DNA of 64,000 nucleotides from Crossiella sp. SN42 (GTDB taxonomy: Bacteria; Actinomycetota; Actinomycetes; Mycobacteriales; Pseudonocardiaceae), in contig NZ_JAMHIV010000010.1 in assembly GCF_023897065.1 (NCBI RefSeq), forward strand, positions 1 to 64,000, in the 5' to 3' direction. A model generated the notes under the pieces. It made no database searches. It was given only the letters and a program-made list of their open reading frames with translations, and was not told where the DNA came from. This document shows, piece after piece, positions 1-8,080 of the stretch. The first letter of the stretch is position 1. Each line of letters starts with the position of its first letter. Both the position numbers and the translations under genes were made by a program.

Positions 1-42
1 CGGCGCGGCTACCGCGGGCGGGGCTTTGACGACACGGCCTAG
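1..42 (+). CDS. C-terminal tail of a gene entering from the left edge
   Basis: Frame 1 is open from the first base and ends at TAG 40-42, giving the tail RRGYRGRGFDDTA. It would share its CTAG stop with the oppositely oriented GcvH-like gene, the same arrangement seen at several other convergent junctions here. Thirteen residues cannot identify a family, and chance read-through is possible. Confidence 0.3.
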   Translation, partial: RRGYRGRGFDDTA

Positions 43-425
43 AGAACCTGGCTGACCAGTTCGAGGTAGTCCGCGCCATCGAGGGTGCCCGCCAGCGGGT
101 CGCCGGTGTGGCGGAGCTCGAACAGCCAGCCGGACTCGTACGGGTCGCGCACCACCAGTCCCGGGTCCTCGAAGAGCAGCTCGTTGCGCTCGCTGACCAG
201 GCCGGCGGCCGGTGTGAACAGGTCGCCGAACCAGGTCCGGGTGGCCAGGAACCCGCACGGGGCCAGCAGGTGCAGCGCGCCGCCCAGTGGCGGCAGGCCC
301 ACCTCGACCAGGCCGGTCAGGCCCCCGGTCAGCACCTCGGTCAAGCCCACCCGCAGTGTGTCGCCCTGGAGTCGGACCCAGGTGTGGTCCCTGGTGAACC
401 GGAGGGTCTGGTGGCCGACGAACAT
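39..425 (-). CDS. GcvH-like lipoyl-domain protein lacking the lipoyl lysine
   Basis: This 128-residue protein has the glycine-cleavage H-protein layout: an FTRDHTWV start, a VGLTEVL segment, a hybrid-motif core near residues 55-75, an ERNE turn and a DPYESGWL C-terminal block. In true H proteins the core reads E-S-V-K-x3-D, where the Lys carries lipoate. Here the aligned segment is A-T-R-T-W-F-G-D, so the Lys position is Thr64 while the following Asp68 is kept. It therefore cannot be lipoylated at the usual site. No gcvT, gcvP or lipoyl ligase is nearby. A GGAGG lies 14 nt before the ATG. I see a GcvH fold; a structural or regulatory role is inference. Confidence 0.75.
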   Translation of the reverse strand: MFVGHQTLRFTRDHTWVRLQGDTLRVGLTEVLTGGLTGLVEVGLPPLGGALHLLAPCGFLATRTWFGDLFTPAAGLVSERNELLFEDPGLVVRDPYESGWLFELRHTGDPLAGTLDGADYLELVSQVL

Positions 426-559
426 GAACCGTTTCTAGCCCTCCGCCGAGCCGCGGGTAAACCCGCCGAGGTCGTTTTTACTCGAACGAACACATCGATT
501 CCGTACATTGTGGACAGACATTGGGCCAACCGGCCGCCGCCGTTCGCATGGCCGGCCGG

Positions 560-1753
560 TCATGCCTCCAGCGCCTGACGCCGGCGGCGCAGGAACTCAC
601 GTTCGGCGGAGTTGCCGGTCAGCTCGATCGCCCGCTGGTAGGCCGCGGCCGCCTCGCCGGTGCGGCCGAGGCGGCGGAGCAGGTCGGCGCGGATGGCGTG
701 GCACAGGTGGTAGTTCGGCAGGTCCAGCCGGTCCACCTCGGCCAGCGCGGCGGCCGGGCCGTCGACCTCGGCGACGGCGACCGCGCGGTTGAGCGCGACC
801 ACCGGGGTCGGGGCGAAGGCGAGCAGCTGGTCGTAGAGGGTGCGGATGGCAGGCCAGTCGGTCGGCGGGGGATCGCCGTGCACCGCGTTGATCGCGGCCT
901 GGATCTGGTACGGGCCGGGCTGGTTGCGGCGGACGCACGCCTCGACGATCGCCTGGCCCTCCCGGAGCATGCCGGCGTCCCAGCGGGAGCGGTCCTGCTC
1001 GGCCAGTGGCACCAGCTCGCCGTCCGGGCCGGTGCGGGCCGCCCGCCTGGACTCCACCAGCAGCATCAGCGCGAGCAGGCCCCAGGCCTCCGGCTCATCC
1101 GGCATCAGCGCCACCAGCACCCTGGCCAGCCGGATCGCCTCCGCGCCCAGCTCCGGCCGGTCCAGGCGCTCGCCCGCACTGGCGGTGTGCCCCTCGGTGA
1201 AGATCAGGTAGAGCACGGCCAGCACCGAGCGCAGCCGGTCCGGCAGGTCCGCCTCGGCGGGCACCCGGTACGGGATCCGGGCGTCCCTGATCTTGCCCTT
1301 GGCCCGCACCAGGCGTTGCGCCATGGTGGCCTCCGGCACCAGGAACGCCCGCGCGATCTCCACAGTGGACAGTCCGCCGAGCAGGCGCAGGGTGAGCGCG
1401 ACCCTGGCCGAGGGGGACAGCGCGGGGTGGCAGCAGGTGAAGATCAGCCGCAGCCGCTCGTCCGGCACCGCCCCCGCCTCCTCCGTCTCCGCGGGCGCGC
1501 GCAGCAGCGCCGACTGCGCCTCGCGGGTGTCCCGGCCGGACTCGCGCCGGTGCCGGTCGATCGCCCGGTTGCGGGCGGTGGTGATGATCCAGCCGGCCGG
1601 GGCGGGCGGCAGGCCCTCGCGCGGCCAGCGCTCCAGCGCGGTGGCGAAGGCGTCCTGGACCGCCTCCTCGGCGAGGTCGATGTCACCGAGCAGGCGGACC
1701 AGCACCGCGACCGCGCGCCCGTACTCGGCGCGGAAGACTGACGCGACATCCAT
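560..1753 (-). CDS. ECF-family RNA polymerase sigma factor, ECF42-type with TPR-like C-terminal extension
   Basis: The 397-residue protein starts with sigma region 2 ([11 protein letters not shown] and an [10 protein letters not shown] helix) and region 4 near residues 105-165 ([20 protein letters not shown], a helix-turn-helix). A long alpha-helical extension of about 200 residues follows, with TPR-like turns ([17 protein letters not shown], then a [14 protein letters not shown] unit). This size and extension, with a DGPF protein directly upstream in the same operon (13-bp gap), define the ECF42 group, where the C-terminal extension replaces an anti-sigma factor in control. It probably drives its own operon from the TGTCGA-type promoter before the DGPF gene. 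Confidence 0.9.
   Translation of the reverse strand: MDVASVFRAEYGRAVAVLVRLLGDIDLAEEAVQDAFATALERWPREGLPPAPAGWIITTARNRAIDRHRRESGRDTREAQSALLRAPAETEEAGAVPDERLRLIFTCCHPALSPSARVALTLRLLGGLSTVEIARAFLVPEATMAQRLVRAKGKIRDARIPYRVPAEADLPDRLRSVLAVLYLIFTEGHTASAGERLDRPELGAEAIRLARVLVALMPDEPEAWGLLALMLLVESRRAARTGPDGELVPLAEQDRSRWDAGMLREGQAIVEACVRRNQPGPYQIQAAINAVHGDPPPTDWPAIRTLYDQLLAFAPTPVVALNRAVAVAEVDGPAAALAEVDRLDLPNYHLCHAIRADLLRRLGRTGEAAAAYQRAIELTGNSAEREFLRRRRQALEA
1359..1370. repeat. Iterated quasi-palindrome TCCACAGTGGAC (representative copy)
   Basis: First of nine exact TCCACAGTGGAC copies; the others start at 10234, 26847, 27062, 34773, 35319, 36507, 38469 and 40671. CCACAGTGGAC at 52493 is one base short, and TCCACAGTGTCC at 35547 is a near copy. 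The 11-mer TCCACAGTGGA is a palindrome except for its central base, which is A on the + strand in every exact copy whatever strand the host gene is on. Five AT-centred relatives of form GTCC-N5-GGAC lie at 4519, 30062, 30925, 31911 and 54820. See the corresponding finding. Confidence 0.8.
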
Positions 1754-1766
1754 CAGGCGAGGTCCA

Positions 1767-2108
1767 TCAGTCGTACATGGGCCGCACCTCGATGGGCAGC
1801 CCGATCGCCTCGGCCAGCCGCCGTCCCCAGTGCAGGGCGGCGTCCAGGTCCTCCACCTGGATCACGGTGAACCCGCCGATGTGCTCCTTGCCCTCGGTGA
1901 ACGGGCCGTCGGTCATCAGCACCTCGTCCCCGTTCGCCCTGATCACGGTGGCCGTGCTGGGCGGGAACAGCCCGGCGGCGAAGACCCGCGCGCCCGAGGC
2001 GATCAGGTCCGCGTTCACCGCGTCCAGCCGCTTCACGATCGGGTCGAGGAACTCCGGCGGCGGGGTGGGGCCGTCCGGCTGGTAGATGCTGAGCAGGTAC
2101 TGGGCCAT
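1767..2108 (-). CDS. DGPF/YCII-family protein, partner of the ECF42 sigma factor
   Basis: This 113-residue protein carries the family signature [16 protein letters not shown] around residues 66-81 and the ferredoxin-like YCII fold expected from its length. DGPF genes are the standard companions of ECF42 sigma genes, and here the gene lies first in the operon, 13 bp before the sigma gene. The ATG is preceded by GAGGAGAG at good spacing. A promoter matching the published ECF42 consensus lies just upstream, so the pair is likely autoregulated. DGPF biochemistry is not established; some YCII proteins act on small organics, but no active site is assigned here. Confidence 0.92.
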   Translation of the reverse strand: MAQYLLSIYQPDGPTPPPEFLDPIVKRLDAVNADLIASGARVFAAGLFPPSTATVIRANGDEVLMTDGPFTEGKEHIGGFTVIQVEDLDAALHWGRRLAEAIGLPIEVRPMYD

Positions 2109-2136
2109 GGTTCTCTCCTCCTCGGTTCGCTCTCTA

Positions 2137-2163
2137 CACGAACACCGCGGCGCCGGATCGACA
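2137..2163 (-). promoter_or_regulatory. Predicted ECF42-dependent promoter
   Basis: On the minus strand TGTCGA (2163-2158) is followed after a 17-nt spacer by CGTG (2140-2137), then by a leader of about 20-30 nt containing GAGGAGAG and the DGPF start codon. TGTCGA at -35 and CGT/CGA at -10 are the reported ECF42 elements. Spacing and position fit an autoregulated sigma operon. Confidence 0.7.
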
Positions 2164-2193
2164 CCACGGCGGGAGAAGTTCCCGGATTTTTTC

Positions 2194-2529
2194 TCAGCGG
2201 TCCCCGGCGGCGGTCTTGACCATGGCCACCATCAGCCGCACCGCGTCCAGGGTGACCAGGCCGCTGGTGCGCACCAGGGACTCCCAGGTCTGGAAGGACG
2301 CGGCGTGCCGGATCGCGCCGGAGACCACCTCGGCGCGCGCGGCATCGGGCTGGAACGGTGCGCTGAGCTGGTGCACCACGCCGTCCACATAGGACTCGTG
2401 CGCGGCGCCGGGCGGCCCGGCCAAGGTCGGGTAATACTCATAGAGTGCGGCCAGCGCGATGGACAGGCGGCGGTCCGGTCGGGAGATCCGTTGCCAGTCC
2501 GCCGGATCCGGCAGGGGCGTCTCGTCCAT
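2194..2529 (-). CDS. Hypothetical protein downstream of the LysR gene
   Basis: A 111-residue acidic, mostly helical protein, starting MDETPLPDP and ending MVAMVKTAAGDR. I recognise no family. It begins 11 bp after the LysR stop on the same strand, so it is probably co-transcribed with it. The frame stays open upstream into the LysR gene, but the ATG at 2529 is the first start clear of that gene. Third codon positions are strongly GC, which supports real coding. An enzyme subunit or a small ligand-binding helical protein is possible; no catalytic motif is visible. Confidence 0.65.
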   Translation of the reverse strand: MDETPLPDPADWQRISRPDRRLSIALAALYEYYPTLAGPPGAAHESYVDGVVHQLSAPFQPDAARAEVVSGAIRHAASFQTWESLVRTSGLVTLDAVRLMVAMVKTAAGDR

Positions 2530-2540
2530 GGCCGCCGACC

Positions 2541-3452
2541 CTACCCCTGGGGTTTCGCCCGCTGCCAGGGGACTTCCAGGCCGTCGCGCACGGCGTTGAG
2601 CACGTGCTCGCGGAACTGCGCGGAGGCGGGCGGCAGCGTCCGCTCGGCCAGCCACATCAGGCCGATGTCCCTGGTCGCGGTGACGTCGGTGAGCCGCAGG
2701 TGCGGGGTGGCCGCCTCGCCGCCGGGCAGCGGCAGCACCGAGACGCCCAGTCCGGCCGCGACCAGGCCGCGCAGGGTCTCCACCTCCTCGCCCTCGAAGC
2801 CTGCCCTCGGGGTGAAACCGGCCTGGCGGCACAGCCGCTCGGTGGTGGCGCGCAGCGCGAAGCCGGGGCGGAGCAGGATGAAGGTCTCCTCGGCGAGCTC
2901 GGCCAGCCGGACCCTGGCCCGCCCGGCCAGCCGGTGTCCCGGCGGCACGGCCAGCAGCAGCGGCTCGGTGAGCAGCCGCTGCCAGCGCAGGTGCGGGTGA
3001 CCGGGATCGTCACTGGTGACCGCCAGGTCGGCGGTGCCTGCCAGCAGCTCCTCGGCCAGCCCGGCCTCGCCGTGCTGGGTCAGCTCGAAGGCGATGTCCG
3101 GGAACCCGGCGCGGAAACGGCTCAGCAGCGGCGGCACCAGCCAGGTGCCCAGGGTGTGCAGGAAGGTCAGCGGCACCGTGCCGCGGGCCGGATCGGTCAG
3201 CTCGGCCACCGCGCGCAGGCCCTGGGCGTAGCGCTCCAGCGCCTCGGCCACGTGCGCCCGCAGCAGCCGCCCGGCCGGGGTGGGCCGCAGCGTCTTGCCG
3301 ACCCGCTGGAACAGCGCGGCGCCCGCCTCCTGCTCCAGCCGGGCCAGCGCCCTGGACAGCGCGGGCTGGGTCAGGTGCGCCCGGCGCGCGGTCTCGGTGA
3401 CGGTGGCCCCGTCGGCGACCTCCCGGAACCAGGCCAACGTCCGCAGATCCAT
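2541..3452 (-). CDS. LysR-family transcriptional regulator
   Basis: This 303-residue protein has the typical LysR N-terminus: MDLRTLAWFREVADGATVTE, then a winged helix with LTQPALSRALARLEQEAGAALF near residues 27-48. A two-lobed effector-binding domain follows (roughly 90-300). Length and domain order are standard. It is divergent from the pyruvate oxidase gene with 89 bp between start codons, the usual arrangement for a LysR regulator and its target. Control of the oxidase is therefore likely; the co-inducer is unknown. Confidence 0.93.
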   Translation of the reverse strand: MDLRTLAWFREVADGATVTETARRAHLTQPALSRALARLEQEAGAALFQRVGKTLRPTPAGRLLRAHVAEALERYAQGLRAVAELTDPARGTVPLTFLHTLGTWLVPPLLSRFRAGFPDIAFELTQHGEAGLAEELLAGTADLAVTSDDPGHPHLRWQRLLTEPLLLAVPPGHRLAGRARVRLAELAEETFILLRPGFALRATTERLCRQAGFTPRAGFEGEEVETLRGLVAAGLGVSVLPLPGGEAATPHLRLTDVTATRDIGLMWLAERTLPPASAQFREHVLNAVRDGLEVPWQRAKPQG

Positions 3453-3541
3453 GTGTCCAGAGTATCGATGGGCACGAGATCCGGCATTGGACGCATGGAT
3501 CGATCAGGCGCAGGCTGGCAGTGCAGCCGGAGGGAGACACC
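3453..3541. promoter_or_regulatory. Divergent control region between LysR gene and pyruvate oxidase gene
   Basis: The 89-bp spacer holds two copies of ATCGAT, at 3464-3469 and 3499-3504, spaced 35 bp apart (just over three helical turns). The oxidase ribosome-binding site GGAGGGAG lies at 3530-3537. The paired sites are reasonable candidates for LysR tetramer contacts, but no clean T-N11-A box stands out and the promoters are not identifiable with confidence. Confidence 0.4.
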
Positions 3542-5272
3542 ATGACCAACGTGGCCGAGCAGCTCGTGCACATGCTGCGCGAGGCCGGGGTCCAGCGGAT
3601 CTACGGCATCGTCGGGGACAGCCTCAACCCGATCGTGGACGCGGTGCGCCGCACCGAGGGCATCGAGTGGGTGCACGTGCGGCACGAGGAGACCGCCGCC
3701 TTCGCCGCCGCCGCGGAAGCCCAGCTGACCGGCCGGTTGGCGGTGTGCGCGGGCAGCAGCGGGCCGGGGAACCTGCACCTGATCAACGGCCTGTTCGACG
3801 CCCACCGCAGCGGCGCGCCGGTGCTGGCCATCGCCTCGCACATCCCGGCCGCGCAGATCGGCACCGGCTACTTCCAGGAGACCCACCCGGAGCAGCTGTT
3901 CACCGAGTGCAGCCACTACAGCGAGCTGGTCTCCCAGCCCGAGCAACTGCCCCGGCTGCTGCGCATCGCCATGCAGACCGCGCTGGGCCGTGGCGGGGTC
4001 TCCGTGCTGACCATCCCCGGCGACCTGGCCGACCGCAAGGCCGTCGCGCCCACCCCGCCGGTGACCAGGGTCCGGCCCTCGCCGGTGGTCCCGGCCGAGG
4101 AGACGGTGGACGAGCTGGCCGACCTGCTCACCAGCGCCGAGCGGGTGATGCTCTTCGTGGGCGCGGGCGCCCGGGGCGCGCATGCGGAGGTGATGGCGCT
4201 GGCCGGGAAGCTGAACGCGCCGGTCGGGCACTCCTTCGGCGGCAAGGAGTGGATCCAGTTCGACAACCCCTTCGACGTCGGCATGAGCGGCCTGCTCGGC
4301 TACGGCGCCTGCTTCGAGGCCATGCACTCCGCCGACCGGATCGTGTTGCTGGGCACCGACTTCCCCTACGACAACTTCCTGCCGCAGGCCCGCACCGTGC
4401 AGATCGACCACGACCTCACCCGCCTGGGCCGCCGCACCCCGCTGGAGCTGGCGGTGCACGGCAGCGTCAAGCAGACCCTGGCCGCCCTGCTGCCCAAGCT
4501 GACCCAGCGCCGCGACCGGTCCTATTTGGACAAGATGCTGCGCAAGCACGCCGACCGGCTGGAGAAGGTGGTCGAGGCCTACACCAGGGACATCGCCGAG
4601 CGCACCCCGATCCACCCGGAGTACGCCGCCGCGGTGCTGGACGAGGTGGCCGCCGGGGACACCGTGTTCACCATCGACACCGGCATGAACAACGTGTGGG
4701 CCGCCCGCTACCTGACCCCCAACGGCAGGCGGCGCATGATCGGCTCCTTCCGGCACGGCAGCATGGCCAACGCGCTGCCCCAGGCCATCGGCGCCCAGCT
4801 GGCCTACCCGGACCGCCAGGTGGTCGCCCTCTCCGGCGACGGCGGCCTGTCCATGCTGCTGGGCGACCTGCTCACCCTGTCCAGCGCGCGCATCCCGGTG
4901 AAGGTGGTGGTGTTCAACAACGCCAGCCTGGGCATGGTGAAACTGGAGATGCTGGTGGACGGCCTGCCCGATCACGGCACCGACCATCCGCAGGTCGACT
5001 TCGCCGCGCTGGCCAAGGCCGCCGGGCTGCACGCGGTGCGCGCGGAGAAGCCCGGTGAGATCCGGGCCGCCTTCCAGGAGGCCTTCGACCACCCCGGCCC
5101 GGCCCTGGTCGAGCTGGTCACCGACGCCAACGCGCTGTCCCTGCCGCCCAAGATCACCGGCGAGATGGTCCGCGGTTTCGCGCTGGCCGCGGGCAAGACG
5201 GTGCTCAACGGCGGTGTGGGCAAGATGGTCGAGCTGGCCCGCAGCAACCTGCGCAACATCCCGCGTCCCTAG
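3542..5272 (+). CDS. poxB: Pyruvate oxidase / pyruvate:quinone dehydrogenase, ThDP-dependent
   Basis: The 576-residue protein has the three-domain ThDP enzyme layout: an N-terminal Pyr domain with RIYGIVGDSLNP and HEE at 48-50 (Glu50 equivalent to the E. coli PoxB catalytic Glu), a central FAD/nucleotide domain, and a C-terminal PP domain with GDG at 432-434 followed about 27 residues later by VVFNNASLGM (the ThDP-Mg motif). E. coli PoxB is 572 residues, so length agrees. It converts pyruvate to acetate and CO2, passing electrons to quinone at the membrane. The ATG at 3542 follows GGAGGGAG; the frame is open 21 bp further upstream but without a ribosome site. Likely controlled by the divergent LysR protein. 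Another ThDP oxidase of the same family cannot be excluded. Confidence 0.9.
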   Translation: MTNVAEQLVHMLREAGVQRIYGIVGDSLNPIVDAVRRTEGIEWVHVRHEETAAFAAAAEAQLTGRLAVCAGSSGPGNLHLINGLFDAHRSGAPVLAIASHIPAAQIGTGYFQETHPEQLFTECSHYSELVSQPEQLPRLLRIAMQTALGRGGVSVLTIPGDLADRKAVAPTPPVTRVRPSPVVPAEETVDELADLLTSAERVMLFVGAGARGAHAEVMALAGKLNAPVGHSFGGKEWIQFDNPFDVGMSGLLGYGACFEAMHSADRIVLLGTDFPYDNFLPQARTVQIDHDLTRLGRRTPLELAVHGSVKQTLAALLPKLTQRRDRSYLDKMLRKHADRLEKVVEAYTRDIAERTPIHPEYAAAVLDEVAAGDTVFTIDTGMNNVWAARYLTPNGRRRMIGSFRHGSMANALPQAIGAQLAYPDRQVVALSGDGGLSMLLGDLLTLSSARIPVKVVVFNNASLGMVKLEMLVDGLPDHGTDHPQVDFAALAKAAGLHAVRAEKPGEIRAAFQEAFDHPGPALVELVTDANALSLPPKITGEMVRGFALAAGKTVLNGGVGKMVELARSNLRNIPRP

Positions 5273-5368
5273 GCCGGGTGCCGGGCGGTGTCTGGAGTGG
5301 ACGGTGAACGTCCCGTGATCCCGGGTTTCCGCCTGGTGAACCGCTCGCGCCCGGCCCCCGCCAGGTCG

Positions 5369-5374
5369 TATAGT
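5369..5374 (+). promoter_or_regulatory. Candidate -10 element for the M16 peptidase operon
   Basis: TATAGT is a strong -10 match in otherwise GC-rich DNA, 45 bp before the GTG start at 5419. A CCCCGAACGGGG hairpin (about 5384-5395) follows in the leader. No convincing -35 hexamer is visible at the expected distance. Confidence 0.4.
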
Positions 5375-5418
5375 GCGCCCGGCCCCGAACGGGGTAGGCG
5401 CGCAAGGGGAGTCACGGC

Positions 5419-6957
5419 GTGGAGTGGGTTCGCACCGAGATCGACGGTGTGCCGGTGTTCTGGTCCGAACACGAGGGCGAGATCACCGCGGGCCTGGTCT
5501 TCCGGGTCGGCCACGCCGACGAGCGGCTGGCCCGGCGCGGCATCACGCACCTGGTGGAGCACCTCGCGCTGCACCAGGCCGGCCGCAGGCACGAGGAGTC
5601 CAACGGCACCGTCGACGCCACCCTGACCTCCTTCCTCACCCACGGCGGTCCGGCGCACGTGGTCGCCTTCTTCGCCGCGCTGTGCGCCGCGCTGCGCGAG
5701 CTGCCGGTGCACCGGATCGCCGCGGAGAACCAGCTGCTGCGCACCGAGGCCGACGGCCGCGGCCGGGACATCCAGGCCTCGCTGGCGATCTGGCGCTACG
5801 GCGCGGCCAGCTACGGGCTCAGTGGCTACGAGGAGTTCGGCGTCGGCGGGCACACCCCGGAGGAGGTGCTGGCCTGGGCGCGGCAGTGGTTCACCTCGGG
5901 CAACGCGGCGCTGTGGCTCATCGGCGGCCCACCGCCGCCGGGCCTGCGGCTGGAACTGCCGCCGGGCCCGCGGATCCCGCCGCCGGAGCCGACCAGCGCG
6001 CTGCGCCGCACCCCCGCCTACTTCACCGCCTCGATCAACGGGGTGGCCGCCAGCAGCGTGGTGGAACGTTCCACCGCGGCCACCGCCTACACCGACCTGT
6101 TGCAGCGCAGGCTCTTCGACACCCTGCGCACCGCCGAGGGGATCAGCTACAGCCAGACCGCGGCCTATGACCGGCGCGATGCCGACATGGCCGAGATCGT
6201 CGCCTTCGCCGACGGGCTGGCCTCCGTCCACTCGCGACTGGTGCGCGGGTTCACCGACGTGATCGACTGGCTGGCCGAGGTCCCGCCGCGGGACAGTGAG
6301 GTGGCCGAGCTGATCGAGCTGCGCCGGGCCCCGCTGCTGGACCCGCGGATCAGGGCCGGGCTGCCGGTGGGCGCCGCGCACGCCGAGCTCTTCGGCGCCG
6401 AGCCGCCCACCATCGCCTCGGTGGAAGCCGAGCTGGCCACCCTGTGCGCCGAGGACATCCAGGACGTGGGCATCTCGGTGCGGGACAACCTGTTGCTCAT
6501 GGTCCCGGAGGGCCACCTGCCCGGTGACCGCTACGTGGCCGCCCCGCACGGCTCCACCGGCACCGTGCAGGGCGAGGTCCTGCTGCACATCGACTCCGCC
6601 CAGCCCGGCGAGCAGAAACCGTTCGGGCCGGGCAACCAGGGCAGGCCCCGGCTGTGCGTCGGCGAGGAGGGCGTGAGCCTGATCAACGGGCTGGAGTTCG
6701 TCACCGTCCGCTTCGCCGAGTGCGCGGCGATGCTGGCCTGGCCCGACGGCGCCCGGCACCTGATCGGCCTGGACGGCCTGCACCTGCGGGTGGAGCCGAG
6801 CCTGTGGAAGTACGGCGCGGCGCTGCCCGAGCTGATCGACCGGGGCGTCCCGCCCGAGGTGGTGGTGCCCCGGCCGCCGCGCGAAGAGCACGAGATACCC
6901 CGACCGGCCAAGAGCAGCTCCTGGAGCAGGCTCCGCGCCCGCCTCAAGCGTCACTGA
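5419..6957 (+). CDS. M16-family (insulinase-like) zinc metallopeptidase
   Basis: This 512-residue protein contains the inverted zinc motif HLVEH at residues 44-48 (H44, E47, H48), the hallmark of M16 peptidases, in a context (GITHLVEHLALH) like other actinobacterial members. The expected distal Glu ligand is probably in the ENQLLRTEADG helix. The length suits one M16 alpha/beta pair plus a C-terminal region; no signal peptide is seen, so it is probably cytoplasmic. The start is GTG, preceded by AAGGGGA at 5404-5410. The next gene starts 26 bp downstream and is probably in the same operon. Substrate unknown. Confidence 0.85.
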   Translation: MEWVRTEIDGVPVFWSEHEGEITAGLVFRVGHADERLARRGITHLVEHLALHQAGRRHEESNGTVDATLTSFLTHGGPAHVVAFFAALCAALRELPVHRIAAENQLLRTEADGRGRDIQASLAIWRYGAASYGLSGYEEFGVGGHTPEEVLAWARQWFTSGNAALWLIGGPPPPGLRLELPPGPRIPPPEPTSALRRTPAYFTASINGVAASSVVERSTAATAYTDLLQRRLFDTLRTAEGISYSQTAAYDRRDADMAEIVAFADGLASVHSRLVRGFTDVIDWLAEVPPRDSEVAELIELRRAPLLDPRIRAGLPVGAAHAELFGAEPPTIASVEAELATLCAEDIQDVGISVRDNLLLMVPEGHLPGDRYVAAPHGSTGTVQGEVLLHIDSAQPGEQKPFGPGNQGRPRLCVGEEGVSLINGLEFVTVRFAECAAMLAWPDGARHLIGLDGLHLRVEPSLWKYGAALPELIDRGVPPEVVVPRPPREEHEIPRPAKSSSWSRLRARLKRH

Positions 6958-6983
6958 ACCCCTGCTCGCTCCTGGAGAAACCC

Positions 6984-7973
6984 TTGCCCAGCACGGTCAT
7001 CCGCATTCTGCGCGCGCTGCGCGACCTCGGCATCAGCACCGACGCCGGCCGTCCCGACCCGGAGTTCAAGGCCGCCGAGAACGACCTCTACCGCGGCGAC
7101 CTGGACGCCGCCTGGAAGCTTGTCGCGGCCACCACGGACCAGCACGAGCTCCGCGACATCCGGGTCGGCAAGATCAGCAAGATCTTGGTGCGGCACGTCG
7201 AGGAGCTGGGCAAGGTGGCCGCGGCCAACCCCGAGGACGCCGACCTCCAGCTGCTGCTGGGCGCCACCCGGATCAAGCACGCCTGGAAGGTGCGCACCGG
7301 GGCCACCGCCGACCAGGTCAGCCGCGAGCAGTTCGAGCAGTTCTGGTACCTCCTGGGCGGGGCCTACGATCCGCTGATGCGCGCCGCCGAGCTGCGGCCC
7401 GCGGACCCGGTGCCCTGGGACGAGCTCCAGTGGCGCGGACTGGGCCTGCAAGTCGACCGCGGCGAGCTGGACGAGGTGTGGCGGGAGCTGACCGACCGCG
7501 ACCCGTACCACTACGGCGGGCACTACTCCCGCACCCAGGTGCTGTGCGCCAAGTGGCAGGGCAGTGACGCGGAGGTGCTGGAGTTCACCGCGGAGGTCGC
7601 CGAGCAGGCCCCGCCGGGAGTGCCGCTGGGCGCGCTGACCGTGGCCGCGCACCTGGAGGTCATGCTCAGCACCGAGGCCGAACCGCTGGCCTACTTCGGC
7701 CGGCCGGAGGTCGGCGCGCAGCTGGTCCGGGTCAGCGACGACTGGCTGGCCGGGCTGCGCCCGCACGACCGCAACATCGAGGCCCACCACCTGCTCGGCG
7801 CCGGGCTTTACCTTGCCGGGGAACGGGAACGGGCCCGCGACCACCTGTCCAGGGTGAGCGCGCGCAGCATCACCGACGGGCTGCCGTGGAGCTACCTCGG
7901 CTACCACTACGACAAGCTCGACTACCGCGCGATCCGCAAGTCCCTGGGCCTGAAGATGAAGGACGCGGGGTAG
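6984..7973 (+). CDS. Helical-repeat (TPR-like) hypothetical protein
   Basis: A 329-residue helical protein read from a TTG preceded by GGAGA. The frame is also open upstream inside the M16 gene, so the start rests on the ribosome site. It has TPR-like helix pairs (AENDLYRGDLDAAWKLVAA near the N-terminus, then units around DADLQLLLGATRIKHAW) and a C-terminal GAGLYLAGERERARDHLSRV repeat. There are no membrane segments or catalytic motifs. Its place 26 bp after the peptidase suggests a shared operon. I recognise no named family; scaffold or adaptor is inference. Confidence 0.8.
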   Translation: MPSTVIRILRALRDLGISTDAGRPDPEFKAAENDLYRGDLDAAWKLVAATTDQHELRDIRVGKISKILVRHVEELGKVAAANPEDADLQLLLGATRIKHAWKVRTGATADQVSREQFEQFWYLLGGAYDPLMRAAELRPADPVPWDELQWRGLGLQVDRGELDEVWRELTDRDPYHYGGHYSRTQVLCAKWQGSDAEVLEFTAEVAEQAPPGVPLGALTVAAHLEVMLSTEAEPLAYFGRPEVGAQLVRVSDDWLAGLRPHDRNIEAHHLLGAGLYLAGERERARDHLSRVSARSITDGLPWSYLGYHYDKLDYRAIRKSLGLKMKDAG

Positions 7974-8080
7974 AGCCCGCTCCACCACGGGAACGGGGGC
8001 GTCCCGTCGTGTGCGGCAGGTCCCGAGCCGTCAGGGTTGTCCTGGACGGCGGAGGGACCGCCGCCACGGGAGGAACTTCG

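Noticed and set aside
3371-5092. Long minus-strand open frame opposite pyruvate oxidase
   Set aside because: No recognisable motifs and codon pattern is the antisense of the well conserved PoxB gene.
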